A DNA stretch of 6,182 nt. Origin: Thermotoga sp. 4484_232 (lineage in GTDB: Bacteria > Thermotogota > Thermotogae > Thermotogales > Thermotogaceae). This document shows, piece by piece, positions 1-5,195 of the stretch. The notes beneath the pieces were generated by a model. The model was given only the letters and a program-made list of their open reading frames with translations. It was not told the DNA's origin and did no database searches. The stretch spans positions 1 to 6,182 of the forward strand of contig MZGO01000103.1 of assembly GCA_002084985.1 (NCBI GenBank). The letters are read 5' to 3'. Numbering within the stretch: position 1 is the stretch's first letter; each line of letters starts with the position of its first letter. Position numbers and translations under genes: made by a program.

Positions 1-45
1 TCATACCCTATTCCCTATACCCCAACGTCCACCATTCATCACCGA

Positions 46-74
46 TTGATCTTTCTTCCGATGTGTGCTAGAAT
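46..74 (+). promoter_or_regulatory. Sigma-70-type promoter with extended -10, upstream of the hyd maturation operon
   Basis: The -35 element is TTGATC (46-51), matching the first four bases of TTGACA. A 17-bp spacer follows, then TAGAAT (69-74), a 5/6 match to TATAAT. A TG dinucleotide at 66-67, one base before the hexamer, makes an extended -10. Transcription would start near position 81, giving a leader of about 110 nt before the first start codon. It is the best promoter match seen upstream of the four genes that follow. The call rests on sequence only, and the start site is inferred. Confidence 0.65.
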
Positions 75-107
75 TTTTAGTAGAAAAATAAGTTCAAAAA
101 TTCACAA

Positions 108-185
108 ACCTCCTGAGGTGGAGGGAGGATATCCTGACACCGGGGGAGGGGAAAAAGCCCCCTTTCCCGGTAAAGAAAGGGGGTT
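108..185 (+). promoter_or_regulatory. Structured 5' leader with two mutually exclusive hairpins (candidate cis-regulatory RNA)
   Basis: Hairpin A pairs 139-151 with 159-171: 13 consecutive pairs, two of them G-U, closing a 7-nt loop at 152-158. Hairpin B pairs 156-166 with 175-185: 11 pairs, one G-U, with an 8-nt loop. Both use the C-rich strand 159-166, so only one can form at a time. B buries the purine-rich Shine-Dalgarno AAAGGGGG (176-183) of the first gene; A leaves it free. Upstream, CCTCC (109-113) can pair with GGAGG at 145-149 inside the 5' arm of A, or with closer GGAGG copies at 120-124 and 124-128. AGGATATCCT at 126-135 is a perfect palindrome. No U-tract follows either hairpin, so translational control fits better than termination. 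No known riboswitch class is recognised; ligand and function are unknown. Confidence 0.5.
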
Positions 186-191
186 AATTTT

Positions 192-440
192 ATGGACGAA
201 AGATTCTACGTTTTAACTCTCCTTGTTGAGGACATTGAAAGCGCCTACCTTCAGGTCAACAAAGTCCTCCACGAATACGCCGACTATATCCGCCTCAGGG
301 TTGGATATCCCGTTAAAGAGGAAGGTATAGGGATCATCTTCTTAGTTGTTAGAGCGGACAACGATACTATCGGAGCCTTTGCCGGGAAACTGGGACAGAT
401 AAATCACGTGTGTGTGAGATCCATGGCTTTAAGGAGGTGA
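192..440 (+). CDS. TM1266-family putative [FeFe]-hydrogenase system regulator
   Basis: This 82-residue protein resembles the TM1266 family (TIGR03959, putative iron-only hydrogenase system regulator), small ferredoxin-like proteins with an ACT/NikR-C-terminal type of fold. Visible hallmarks are an N-terminal beta strand (YVLTLLVED), a helix (residues 14-28), the R-x-G-Y-P segment near 36-40, a second strand (GIIFLVV) and the closing GKLGQINHVCVRSMA segment. It carries no DNA-binding domain, so it more likely senses a ligand or partner than acts as a classical repressor; its true role is unproven. The start codon is preceded by AAAGGGGG at 8 nt, a site the leader hairpin can cover. Its last codons contain the ribosome binding site of hydG. 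Family assignment is firm, function is inferred from family naming and operon position. Confidence 0.85.
   Translation: MDERFYVLTLLVEDIESAYLQVNKVLHEYADYIRLRVGYPVKEEGIGIIFLVVRADNDTIGAFAGKLGQINHVCVRSMALRR
431..440 (+). promoter_or_regulatory. Ribosome binding site of hydG embedded in the end of the preceding gene
   Basis: AAGGAGGTGA is fully complementary to the 3' end of 16S rRNA and sits 4 nt before the hydG ATG, with 7 nt between GGAGG and the start codon. It spells the last two arginine codons and the TGA stop of the preceding gene, so the two genes share sequence function and are probably translationally coupled. Confidence 0.85.
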
Positions 441-444
441 TAGT

Positions 445-1857
445 ATGTTCACTTTTGTGAAAGAAAGGGAAGATATAAAGACCTTCATTCCTCAGGAAGA
501 GATAAAAGAGCTTTTGGAGAGAACGAAAAATCCCGATCCCGTTCGAGTCAGAGAGATCATCTCAAAATCCCTGGACAAGCAAAGATTGGAACCCGAAGAG
601 ACCGCAACGCTTTTGAACGTGGAAGACGAGGAGCTTCTTGAGGAGATATTCGAAGCGGCCGGAAAATTGAAGAAGAGGATATACGGAAACAGAATCGTTC
701 TTTTCGCACCGCTCTACATCGGTAACTACTGCGTCAACGACTGTGTGTACTGCGGCTTCAGAATTTCAAACAGGGAGATCTTCAGGAAAACATTATCCAT
801 GGATGAGATCAGGAAAGAAGTCCTGAGTCTTCTTGAGAAAGGTCACAAAAGACTGATCGTAGTCTACGGAGAACACCCCATGTATTCACCTGAATTCATA
901 GCGAAAACGATAGAGGTCGTCTACAGCACGAGAGTTGGGAAGAGTAACATAAGGCGTGTCAACGTCAACGCGGCTCCTCAGACTATAGAGGGGTACAGAA
1001 TTATAAAATCGGTCGGTATAGGAACCTTCCAGATATTCCAGGAAACGTATCACTACGAGACGTATAAAAAGCTCCACAAAGGGCCCAAAGCGAACTTTGC
1101 ATGGAGACTCTATGGACTCGACAGAGCCATGATGGCTGGGATAGATGATGTCGGAATCGGTGCACTCTTTGGTCTGTACGACTGGAAGTTCGAAGTGATG
1201 GGGCTTTTGTACCACACGATACACCTTGAGGAGAGATTCGGTGTGGGACCTCACACCATATCCTTCCCGAGATTGAAGTGGGCTGTGAACACTCCCTTCA
1301 CAGAGAATCCACCGTACCCTGTGAGCGATGAGGATTTCAAAAAACTTGTAGCAATAATTAGACTCTCTGTTCCGTACACCGGGATGATCTTGACGGCGAG
1401 GGAACCTTCAAAGCTCAGGGACGAAGTCATAAAGCTTGGGGTCTCTCAGATAGATGCCGGATCCAGTATAGGAATAGGCTCTTACTCCAAGAAAGACAGG
1501 AAAGTCCTTCAGAAGAGTCAGTTCATGCTGGGAGATCACAGACCCTTGGACGAGGTTATAAAAGAACTTATGAAAAAAGGATACATTCCATCTTTCTGCA
1601 CAGCGTGCTATAGAGCCGGAAGGACAGGTGAACACTTCATGGAATTTGCGATCCCAGGATTTGTTAAGAACTTCTGCACACCGAATGCCCTTTTCACGCT
1701 GAAAGAGTACCTTGAGGATTTCGCATCGGATGAAACGAGAAAAATAGGAAACGAGCTGATCATGAAAGAAGTCGAGAAGATGGATGGGGTCATAAAGAAG
1801 AAAGTTCTGGAAGCTCTGGAAAGGATTGAACAAGGTGAAAGGGATGTCAGATTCTGA
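445..1857 (+). CDS. hydG: [FeFe]-hydrogenase H-cluster radical SAM maturase HydG
   Basis: HydG is a radical SAM tyrosine lyase. It cleaves tyrosine to p-cresol and dehydroglycine and converts the latter to CO and cyanide, delivering an Fe(CO)2(CN)-cysteine synthon for the H-cluster. The 470-residue length is normal for the family. The SAM-cluster motif CX3CX2C is Cys96, Cys100 and Cys103, in the context GNYCVNDCVYCGFR. A C-terminal auxiliary cluster motif CX2CX22C is Cys385, Cys388 and Cys411; this second motif separates HydG from the tyrosine lyase ThiH. GPHTIS (268-273) holds a conserved histidine, probably the one reported to contact the labile fifth iron. It starts 4 bp after the preceding stop with a perfect ribosome binding site, and its last 14 bases overlap the next gene. 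No defect is seen. Confidence 0.97.
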   Translation: MFTFVKEREDIKTFIPQEEIKELLERTKNPDPVRVREIISKSLDKQRLEPEETATLLNVEDEELLEEIFEAAGKLKKRIYGNRIVLFAPLYIGNYCVNDCVYCGFRISNREIFRKTLSMDEIRKEVLSLLEKGHKRLIVVYGEHPMYSPEFIAKTIEVVYSTRVGKSNIRRVNVNAAPQTIEGYRIIKSVGIGTFQIFQETYHYETYKKLHKGPKANFAWRLYGLDRAMMAGIDDVGIGALFGLYDWKFEVMGLLYHTIHLEERFGVGPHTISFPRLKWAVNTPFTENPPYPVSDEDFKKLVAIIRLSVPYTGMILTAREPSKLRDEVIKLGVSQIDAGSSIGIGSYSKKDRKVLQKSQFMLGDHRPLDEVIKELMKKGYIPSFCTACYRAGRTGEHFMEFAIPGFVKNFCTPNALFTLKEYLEDFASDETRKIGNELIMKEVEKMDGVIKKKVLEALERIEQGERDVRF

Positions 1858-2152
1858 TGTTAAGAAGGTTTTGGAAGAGATAGCCAGAAAGTACGATTGT
1901 AAGATATGGATCGCAAAGAAGGTGGGAAGGAGAATCTCTTACATCTCGGGTTTAAAAGCTGGGAAAGAAAGATTTCTCCCACCCGATGTGGTGTACGAAG
2001 ATGAGAAGATCGTCATATTCTCTGAGGGTCTGCCAGAAGATGCAAAGGATGTTGTTGCAAAGGAAATTTTGAAAAATTTGAGGTGGGAGTTGATAGAGAG
2101 TGACACCTTTGAGAGCCCTCGAGAGGATCGCAAGGAATCCAGACAGTGTTGA
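1844..2152 (+). CDS. Conserved-context hypothetical protein between hydG and hydE
   Basis: I do not recognise a characterised family. The chosen ATG has AGGTGA (1833-1838) 5 nt upstream, giving 102 residues; an in-frame TTG at 1826 lacks such a site. The first 14 bases overlap the end of hydG and the last 53 overlap the start of hydE. The sequence suggests a small soluble alpha-beta protein: an N-terminal helix (about 3-17, SDSDVKKVLEEIARK), strands around DCKIWIAKK, ISYISGLK and EKIVIFSEG, then a helix at about 65-80. The final 20 residues, encoded in the hydE overlap, are charged and look disordered. There are only two cysteines (one at the very C-terminus), no metal motif, no signal peptide and no membrane segment. 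T. maritima appears to have a gene at the same position (between TM1267 and TM1269), so it may be an accessory of maturation; that is inference. Confidence 0.7.
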   Translation: MSDSDVKKVLEEIARKYDCKIWIAKKVGRRISYISGLKAGKERFLPPDVVYEDEKIVIFSEGLPEDAKDVVAKEILKNLRWELIESDTFESPREDRKESRQC

Positions 2153-3131
2153 AAAGGAAGACCTTGTTCTGATTCTGAAGGAAAACAGCAAAGAGTTCAA
2201 TGAAAAGCTCTTCAAAACCGCTGATGAGATCAGAGAAAGGTACGTTGGAAATGAAGTCCACGTCAGGGCTTTGATAGAATTTTCGAATTACTGTAGAAAG
2301 AACTGTCTGTACTGCGGTCTCAGAAGATCCAACAGAGAGCTCAAAAGGTACAGAATGACACCCCAGGAGATAATAAGGAGAGCAGAGATATCTGCAAAGA
2401 TGGGAGCAAGAACCATTGTTCTTCAATCGGGAGAAGATCTCTACTACACCAAGGAGATACTTTCAGATATCATAAGAAAGATAAAGAAGTTCGATGTAGC
2501 AGTGACCCTCAGTGTTGGGGAGAGAACCTACGAGGAGTACGAAGCGTGGAAGATGGCGGGGGCGGATAGATTTCTCATGCGCCATGAAACGGCAAACAAA
2601 GAGCTCTACAGAAAACTCCATCCCGATACCCCTTTCGAAGAGAGGGTGAAATGCCTTCACTGGTTGAAGAAATTAGGGTATGAAGTTGGTGCGGGAAACA
2701 TAGTTGGACTTCCAGGACAGACTGTGGAGGATCTTGCAGATGATCTCCTCTTCGTGAAAGAACTGGATGCCGACATGGTGGGAATAGGGCCTTTCATACC
2801 ACACCCTCAAACTCCTCTTAGAAATGAGAAAGGGGGAGATTTCCTAACCTCTCTTAAGATGATAGCACTGGCCAGAATTTTGATACCCGATACCAACATC
2901 CCCGCAACTACCGCCATGGGAACGATTCATCCAAACGGCAGACAGATCGCTTTGAAATGTGGGGCGAACGTCATAATGCCTGTCATGACACCTTCTCCTT
3001 ACCGCCCATTGTATCAGCTTTACCCTGGTAAAATCTGTGTCTCTGAAAGCGACACGAAATGTATCCCCTGTGTGTTTCACATGATAAGGGCTCTGGGTAG
3101 GGAAGTTGATGACATTTTCTTTATCCACTGA
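2100..3131 (+). CDS. hydE: [FeFe]-hydrogenase H-cluster radical SAM maturase HydE
   Basis: HydE is a radical SAM enzyme that acts on the Fe(CO)2(CN)-cysteine synthon made by HydG, on the way to the diiron subcluster assembled on HydF. The 343-residue protein has the CX3CX2C motif as Cys65, Cys69 and Cys72 (SNYCRKNCLYCGLRR), each shifted by two from T. maritima Cys63, Cys67 and Cys70. It also carries the optional second-cluster motif CX7CX2C at Cys313, Cys321 and Cys324, equivalent to T. maritima 311, 319 and 322. Segments such as TIVLQSGED, MVGIGPFIPHP and NIPATTAMGTI closely follow the T. maritima protein as I remember it. The start is GTG, chosen because it matches that N-terminus (MT...); GGGAG lies 10 nt upstream. 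It overlaps the preceding gene by 53 bp, and its 3' end overlaps an opposite-strand gene by 55 bp. Confidence 0.96.
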   Translation: MTPLRALERIARNPDSVEKEDLVLILKENSKEFNEKLFKTADEIRERYVGNEVHVRALIEFSNYCRKNCLYCGLRRSNRELKRYRMTPQEIIRRAEISAKMGARTIVLQSGEDLYYTKEILSDIIRKIKKFDVAVTLSVGERTYEEYEAWKMAGADRFLMRHETANKELYRKLHPDTPFEERVKCLHWLKKLGYEVGAGNIVGLPGQTVEDLADDLLFVKELDADMVGIGPFIPHPQTPLRNEKGGDFLTSLKMIALARILIPDTNIPATTAMGTIHPNGRQIALKCGANVIMPVMTPSPYRPLYQLYPGKICVSESDTKCIPCVFHMIRALGREVDDIFFIH

Positions 3132-3754
3132 AGGAAAGCCGGGTAATTCCTTGTTTGGTAGAGCACCCTACCCGGGCCTTTCATCCTGACAATAAGACCC
3201 TCTCCTCCAAAGAAGAACGATTTCATACCCCCGAAGGCTTTGACATCGTACGTTATGGTTGAATCAAACGCAACAACGTGCCCCGTGTCTATTATGTATT
3301 CCTCTCCCGGCGGTAACTCTTTTTCCACTATCCCACCAAAAGAGCCAAGAACCACCTTCCCGTTGCCAGAGAGCCTCAGAAGGAATATCCCTTCCCCCAT
3401 AAAGAAGGATTTGAACCCACCAAATCTTGTGTCCACCTCTACACTCTCTGAAGATGCAAGAAAAGATGTTGATTGAACGAACATTTCACCGTTCAGATCC
3501 AAGATCACGATGTCTCCTATGAGAAGAGGGGCTAAGACTATCTCACCAGGCCCTTCATAGTAGTTGAGGAAGAAACTTTCACCACCAAGAAATGCTCTTT
3601 TTAGACCCTTCAAGATCCCTCCCGATCTTGTCTCGACCTTGACACCGGAATCCATCGCAACCATCGCACCTGGTTCCACCTTTATTCTCTCTCCAGCGTC
3701 GAGCTTTATCGAGACGGCAGCGAACGCTCCCCTATGAAGCTCCTTTATATCCAT
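3077..3754 (-). CDS. AIM24 / TIGR00266 family protein
   Basis: This 225-residue protein belongs to the AIM24 (TIGR00266, COG2013) family of beta-rich proteins, whose biochemical role is not established in bacteria. Three glycine-rich modules repeat: GGILKGLKRAFLGGESFFLN (45-64), GGFKSFFMGEGIFLLRLSG (112-130) and GGMKSFFFGGEGLIVRMKG (175-193). They end in the family-typical QTRNYPAFLQW. The VEPGAMVAM segment near 26-34 and the late DTGHVVAFD (156-164) are also typical. There is no signal peptide or membrane segment. ATG at 3754 is chosen because it lies 8 nt from GGAGG; the in-frame ATG at 3760 is only 2 nt away. The last 55 bases lie antisense to hydE, and the gene faces away from the response regulator with 45 bp between starts. 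Family is confident, function unknown. Confidence 0.9.
   Translation of the reverse strand: MDIKELHRGAFAAVSIKLDAGERIKVEPGAMVAMDSGVKVETRSGGILKGLKRAFLGGESFFLNYYEGPGEIVLAPLLIGDIVILDLNGEMFVQSTSFLASSESVEVDTRFGGFKSFFMGEGIFLLRLSGNGKVVLGSFGGIVEKELPPGEEYIIDTGHVVAFDSTITYDVKAFGGMKSFFFGGEGLIVRMKGPGRVLYQTRNYPAFLQWIKKMSSTSLPRALIM
3134..3182. terminator. Imperfect inverted repeat just after hydE stop (possible transcript end or processing structure)
   Basis: GAAAGCCGGGTA (3134-3145) pairs with TACCCGG-gc-CTTTC (3169-3182): 12 pairs with a 2-nt bulge and a 23-nt intervening loop. It begins 3 bp after the hydE stop codon, where a terminator would be expected, but lies inside the coding sequence of the opposite-strand gene and has no T-run after it. 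It could stabilise the hydE transcript end or slow polymerase. A coding coincidence is possible, so confidence is low. Confidence 0.3.
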
Positions 3755-3760
3755 CAACAT

Positions 3761-3770
3761 CACCTCCTTC
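3761..3770 (-). promoter_or_regulatory. Ribosome binding site of the AIM24-family gene
   Basis: Read on the minus strand, GAAGGAGGTG lies 6 nt before ATG 3754, leaving 8 nt between GGAGG and that codon but only 2 nt before the alternative ATG at 3760. It therefore decides the start in favour of 3754 (protein beginning MDIKEL). Confidence 0.8.
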
Positions 3771-3774
3771 AGGA

Positions 3775-3784
3775 TATAATAACA
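3775..3784. promoter_or_regulatory. Overlapping divergent -10 elements between the AIM24-family gene and the response regulator
   Basis: The plus strand carries a perfect TATAAT (3775-3780), placed to start a very short leader for the response regulator, but no recognisable -35 lies 16-18 bp upstream. The minus strand carries TGTTATTAT (3784 down to 3776), an extended -10 in the right place for the AIM24-family gene, again with a poor -35. If both are used, the two polymerases would compete for the same bases. Sequence pattern only. Confidence 0.35.
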
Positions 3785-3799
3785 TCTGGAGGGGTATGT

Positions 3800-4471
3800 G
3801 TGTGGAGAATAGCGGTTGTCGATGATGAGGAGAAACTTGCGGAAATGGTGGCAGATAGGTTGAGGAAAGATCTGAAGGTGCCAGTCGATGTTTTCTACAA
3901 TTCGACAGATTTCCTGGAAAAACTGCACCGTGAGGATTACAGACTGGTTATTCTGGATGTCGTGCTACCGGACATGGATGGATACGAGACGTGTAAGATA
4001 GTAAAAGAAAGGAAACCGGCAACCTATGTCATCCTCCTTACGGTGTTATCCGATGACGAAAGCGTCATCGAAGGGTTTGAATCGGGTGCGGACGATTACG
4101 TTTCGAAACCCTTCAGCATGGATGTTCTCCTTGCAAGGGTTAAAAGGTTCCTTTTCAGAAAAAAGGAAGAAGTTTTAGACTTTGGGGATCTCAGGATAGA
4201 GGTATCCTCAAGAAGGGTCTTCGTGGAAGGGAAGGAAGTGAACCTGTCGAAAAAAGAGTTTGATCTTCTTTTAATTCTTGCTATGAACGAAGGGGCGGTT
4301 TTTACCAGGGAAAAACTCCTTGATCTTGTTTGGCCGGAAGAGGTGGATGTCTCTCCAAGGGTTGTGGATACAACTGTGAAAAGGTTGAGGAAGAAGATAG
4401 AAAAGGATCCGAACACACCGAAGCATGTAAAGACCGTTTGGGGTGTTGGATACAAGTTCGTGAAGGAGTGA
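3800..4471 (+). CDS. OmpR/PhoB-family response regulator, DrrB-like
   Basis: This is a two-component response regulator of 223 residues: a receiver domain (about 1-118) joined to a winged-helix DNA-binding domain (about 126-223). The acidic pocket is Asp8 and Asp9, the phospho-acceptor is Asp53 (ILDVVLPDMDGYE), and the switch residues are Thr81 and Lys103 (DDYVSKPF). The DNA-binding half shows the usual VNLSKKEFDLL, REKLLDLVW and RVVDTTVKRLRKKIE segments and ends with the wing VKTVWGVGYKF. The start is GTG at 3800 with GGAGG 7 nt upstream, giving MWRIAVVDDEE, very like the start of T. maritima DrrB (MWKIAVVDDD) as I recall it; it is a related protein, perhaps a paralogue. No histidine kinase lies next to it here, so its partner is unknown. 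It is separated from the next gene by 4 bp. Confidence 0.95.
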   Translation: MWRIAVVDDEEKLAEMVADRLRKDLKVPVDVFYNSTDFLEKLHREDYRLVILDVVLPDMDGYETCKIVKERKPATYVILLTVLSDDESVIEGFESGADDYVSKPFSMDVLLARVKRFLFRKKEEVLDFGDLRIEVSSRRVFVEGKEVNLSKKEFDLLLILAMNEGAVFTREKLLDLVWPEEVDVSPRVVDTTVKRLRKKIEKDPNTPKHVKTVWGVGYKFVKE

Positions 4472-4475
4472 GAGT

Positions 4476-5195
4476 ATGAAGATAACAATCGTTATGGATG
4501 ACTACTCTGGAATGATGAGGGAAGTTGTGGCTCACCATGGTTTCTCGGCGTTGGTGGAACTGGAAAACACGAAAATACTCGTTGATACCGGTGCGAATGG
4601 TGAAGATCTTCTGAAGAACTTTGAGGTTTTAGGGATAGATATCTCGGAGATAAACACAGTGTTCCTAACTCACAGGCATTACGATCACACGGGAGGTCTG
4701 AAAAAATTTTTAGAAGAGAGAGATAAGATCGGTAAAAAAACCTTCGTTGTGGCTCATCCAGATTTGTTTGTACCTCTGTTCTCCTCGAAACCTTTTCTCA
4801 GAGAATCCGGCTTCCCTTTCACAAGAGAGGAACTCGAAAGTCTGGGAGCTGTTTTCCTACTCGTTGAGGAACCTTTTGAGATGACATCTGGTGTGTTTTC
4901 AACGGGATTTGTTGAAAGGGAAGAGCGTTATGAGAGGATCGGTGACTACTTCAGAATCGCTGATGGGAAGCTTGTAAAGGATAATTTGCCAGATGATATG
5001 TCTCTTGTTGTAAAAAGTGAAAAAGGCCTTGTTATCGTGGCCGGGTGTTCTCACGCTGGGATAGTGAACATCGTGAAACACGCATCCAGAGTCTTCATCT
5101 CACGCTGGGATAGTGAACATCGTGAAACACGCATCCAGAGTCTTCAGCGAGAGTGTTTTTGCCATTATCGGGGGATTTCACCTTGTGGGTCTTGA
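4476..5195 (+). CDS. Metallo-beta-lactamase-fold hydrolase (COG1237 type), frameshifted by a tandem duplication
   Basis: The family includes archaeal enzymes that join dihydropterin to a ribofuranosyl-aminobenzene phosphate, but in bacteria the substrate is usually unknown. Seen here: the N-terminal HHGFSALVE and ILVDTGANG segments, the zinc-binding HxHxDH as His66, His68, Asp70 and His71 (THRHYDHTGGL), the DDMSLVV strand and GCSHAGI with His193. After residue 191 a 49-bp duplication shifts the frame, so the open frame ends in about 30 unrelated residues at 5193-5195. The true continuation (FAIIGGFHL, then a helix ending LGVKR near 5250) lies in the downstream frame. Even then the usual C-terminal HCTG histidine segment is missing, because DUF62 sequence follows at once. 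GGAG 7 nt upstream of the ATG supports the start. As written the protein is probably inactive. Confidence 0.8.
   Translation: MKITIVMDDYSGMMREVVAHHGFSALVELENTKILVDTGANGEDLLKNFEVLGIDISEINTVFLTHRHYDHTGGLKKFLEERDKIGKKTFVVAHPDLFVPLFSSKPFLRESGFPFTREELESLGAVFLLVEEPFEMTSGVFSTGFVEREERYERIGDYFRIADGKLVKDNLPDDMSLVVKSEKGLVIVAGCSHAGIVNIVKHASRVFISRWDSEHRETRIQSLQRECFCHYRGISPCGS
5049..5146 (+). repeat. Perfect 49-bp tandem duplication causing a frameshift
   Basis: Copy 1 is 5049-5097 and copy 2 is 5098-5146. Both begin TCTCACGCTGGG and end AGAGTCTTCA, with no mismatch. The unit encodes the conserved SHAGIVNIVKHASRVF part of the metallo-beta-lactamase fold. Since 49 is one more than a multiple of three, the duplication shifts the frame by one, and removing either copy restores a continuous frame from 4476 to 6027. 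Perfect identity points to a recent event or an assembly error. Confidence 0.97.

Noticed and set aside
4..25. CCCTAT-like near repeats at the window start
   Set aside because: The pattern is short and irregular, upstream of the promoter, and no element or gene end can be supported from it.
108..171. Full SAM-I (S-box) riboswitch
   Set aside because: Only the GAGGTGGAGGGA stretch agrees. The GCAACC core, the P1 closing helix and the expected P3 arrangement are absent.
139..190. Intrinsic terminator upstream of the first gene
   Set aside because: The strong hairpin at 139-171 is followed by AAAGAAAGGGGG, not a T-run, so termination is not supported.
886..1833. Minus-strand open frames within hydG
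   Set aside because: They are shadows of a well-supported radical SAM gene: no family features and no ribosome binding sites.
1826..1843. Upstream TTG start for the small gene between hydG and hydE
   Set aside because: It has no good ribosome binding site, whereas ATG 1844 has AGGTGA at 5 nt.
445..1857. ThiH (thiamine tyrosine lyase) instead of HydG
   Set aside because: The C-terminal CX2CX22C motif and the neighbouring hydE identify HydG; no thiamine genes are nearby.
3611..3630. Perfect 7-bp inverted repeat CAAGATC/GATCTTG with a 6-base loop
   Set aside because: It lies within the AIM24-family coding sequence at the glycine-rich GGILKG segment, with no positional reason to be regulatory.
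4051..4070. Perfect inverted repeat CGATGACG-AAAG-CGTCATCG
   Set aside because: It lies inside the response regulator and encodes the SDDESV segment, which the DrrB-type protein shares; codon constraint explains it well enough.
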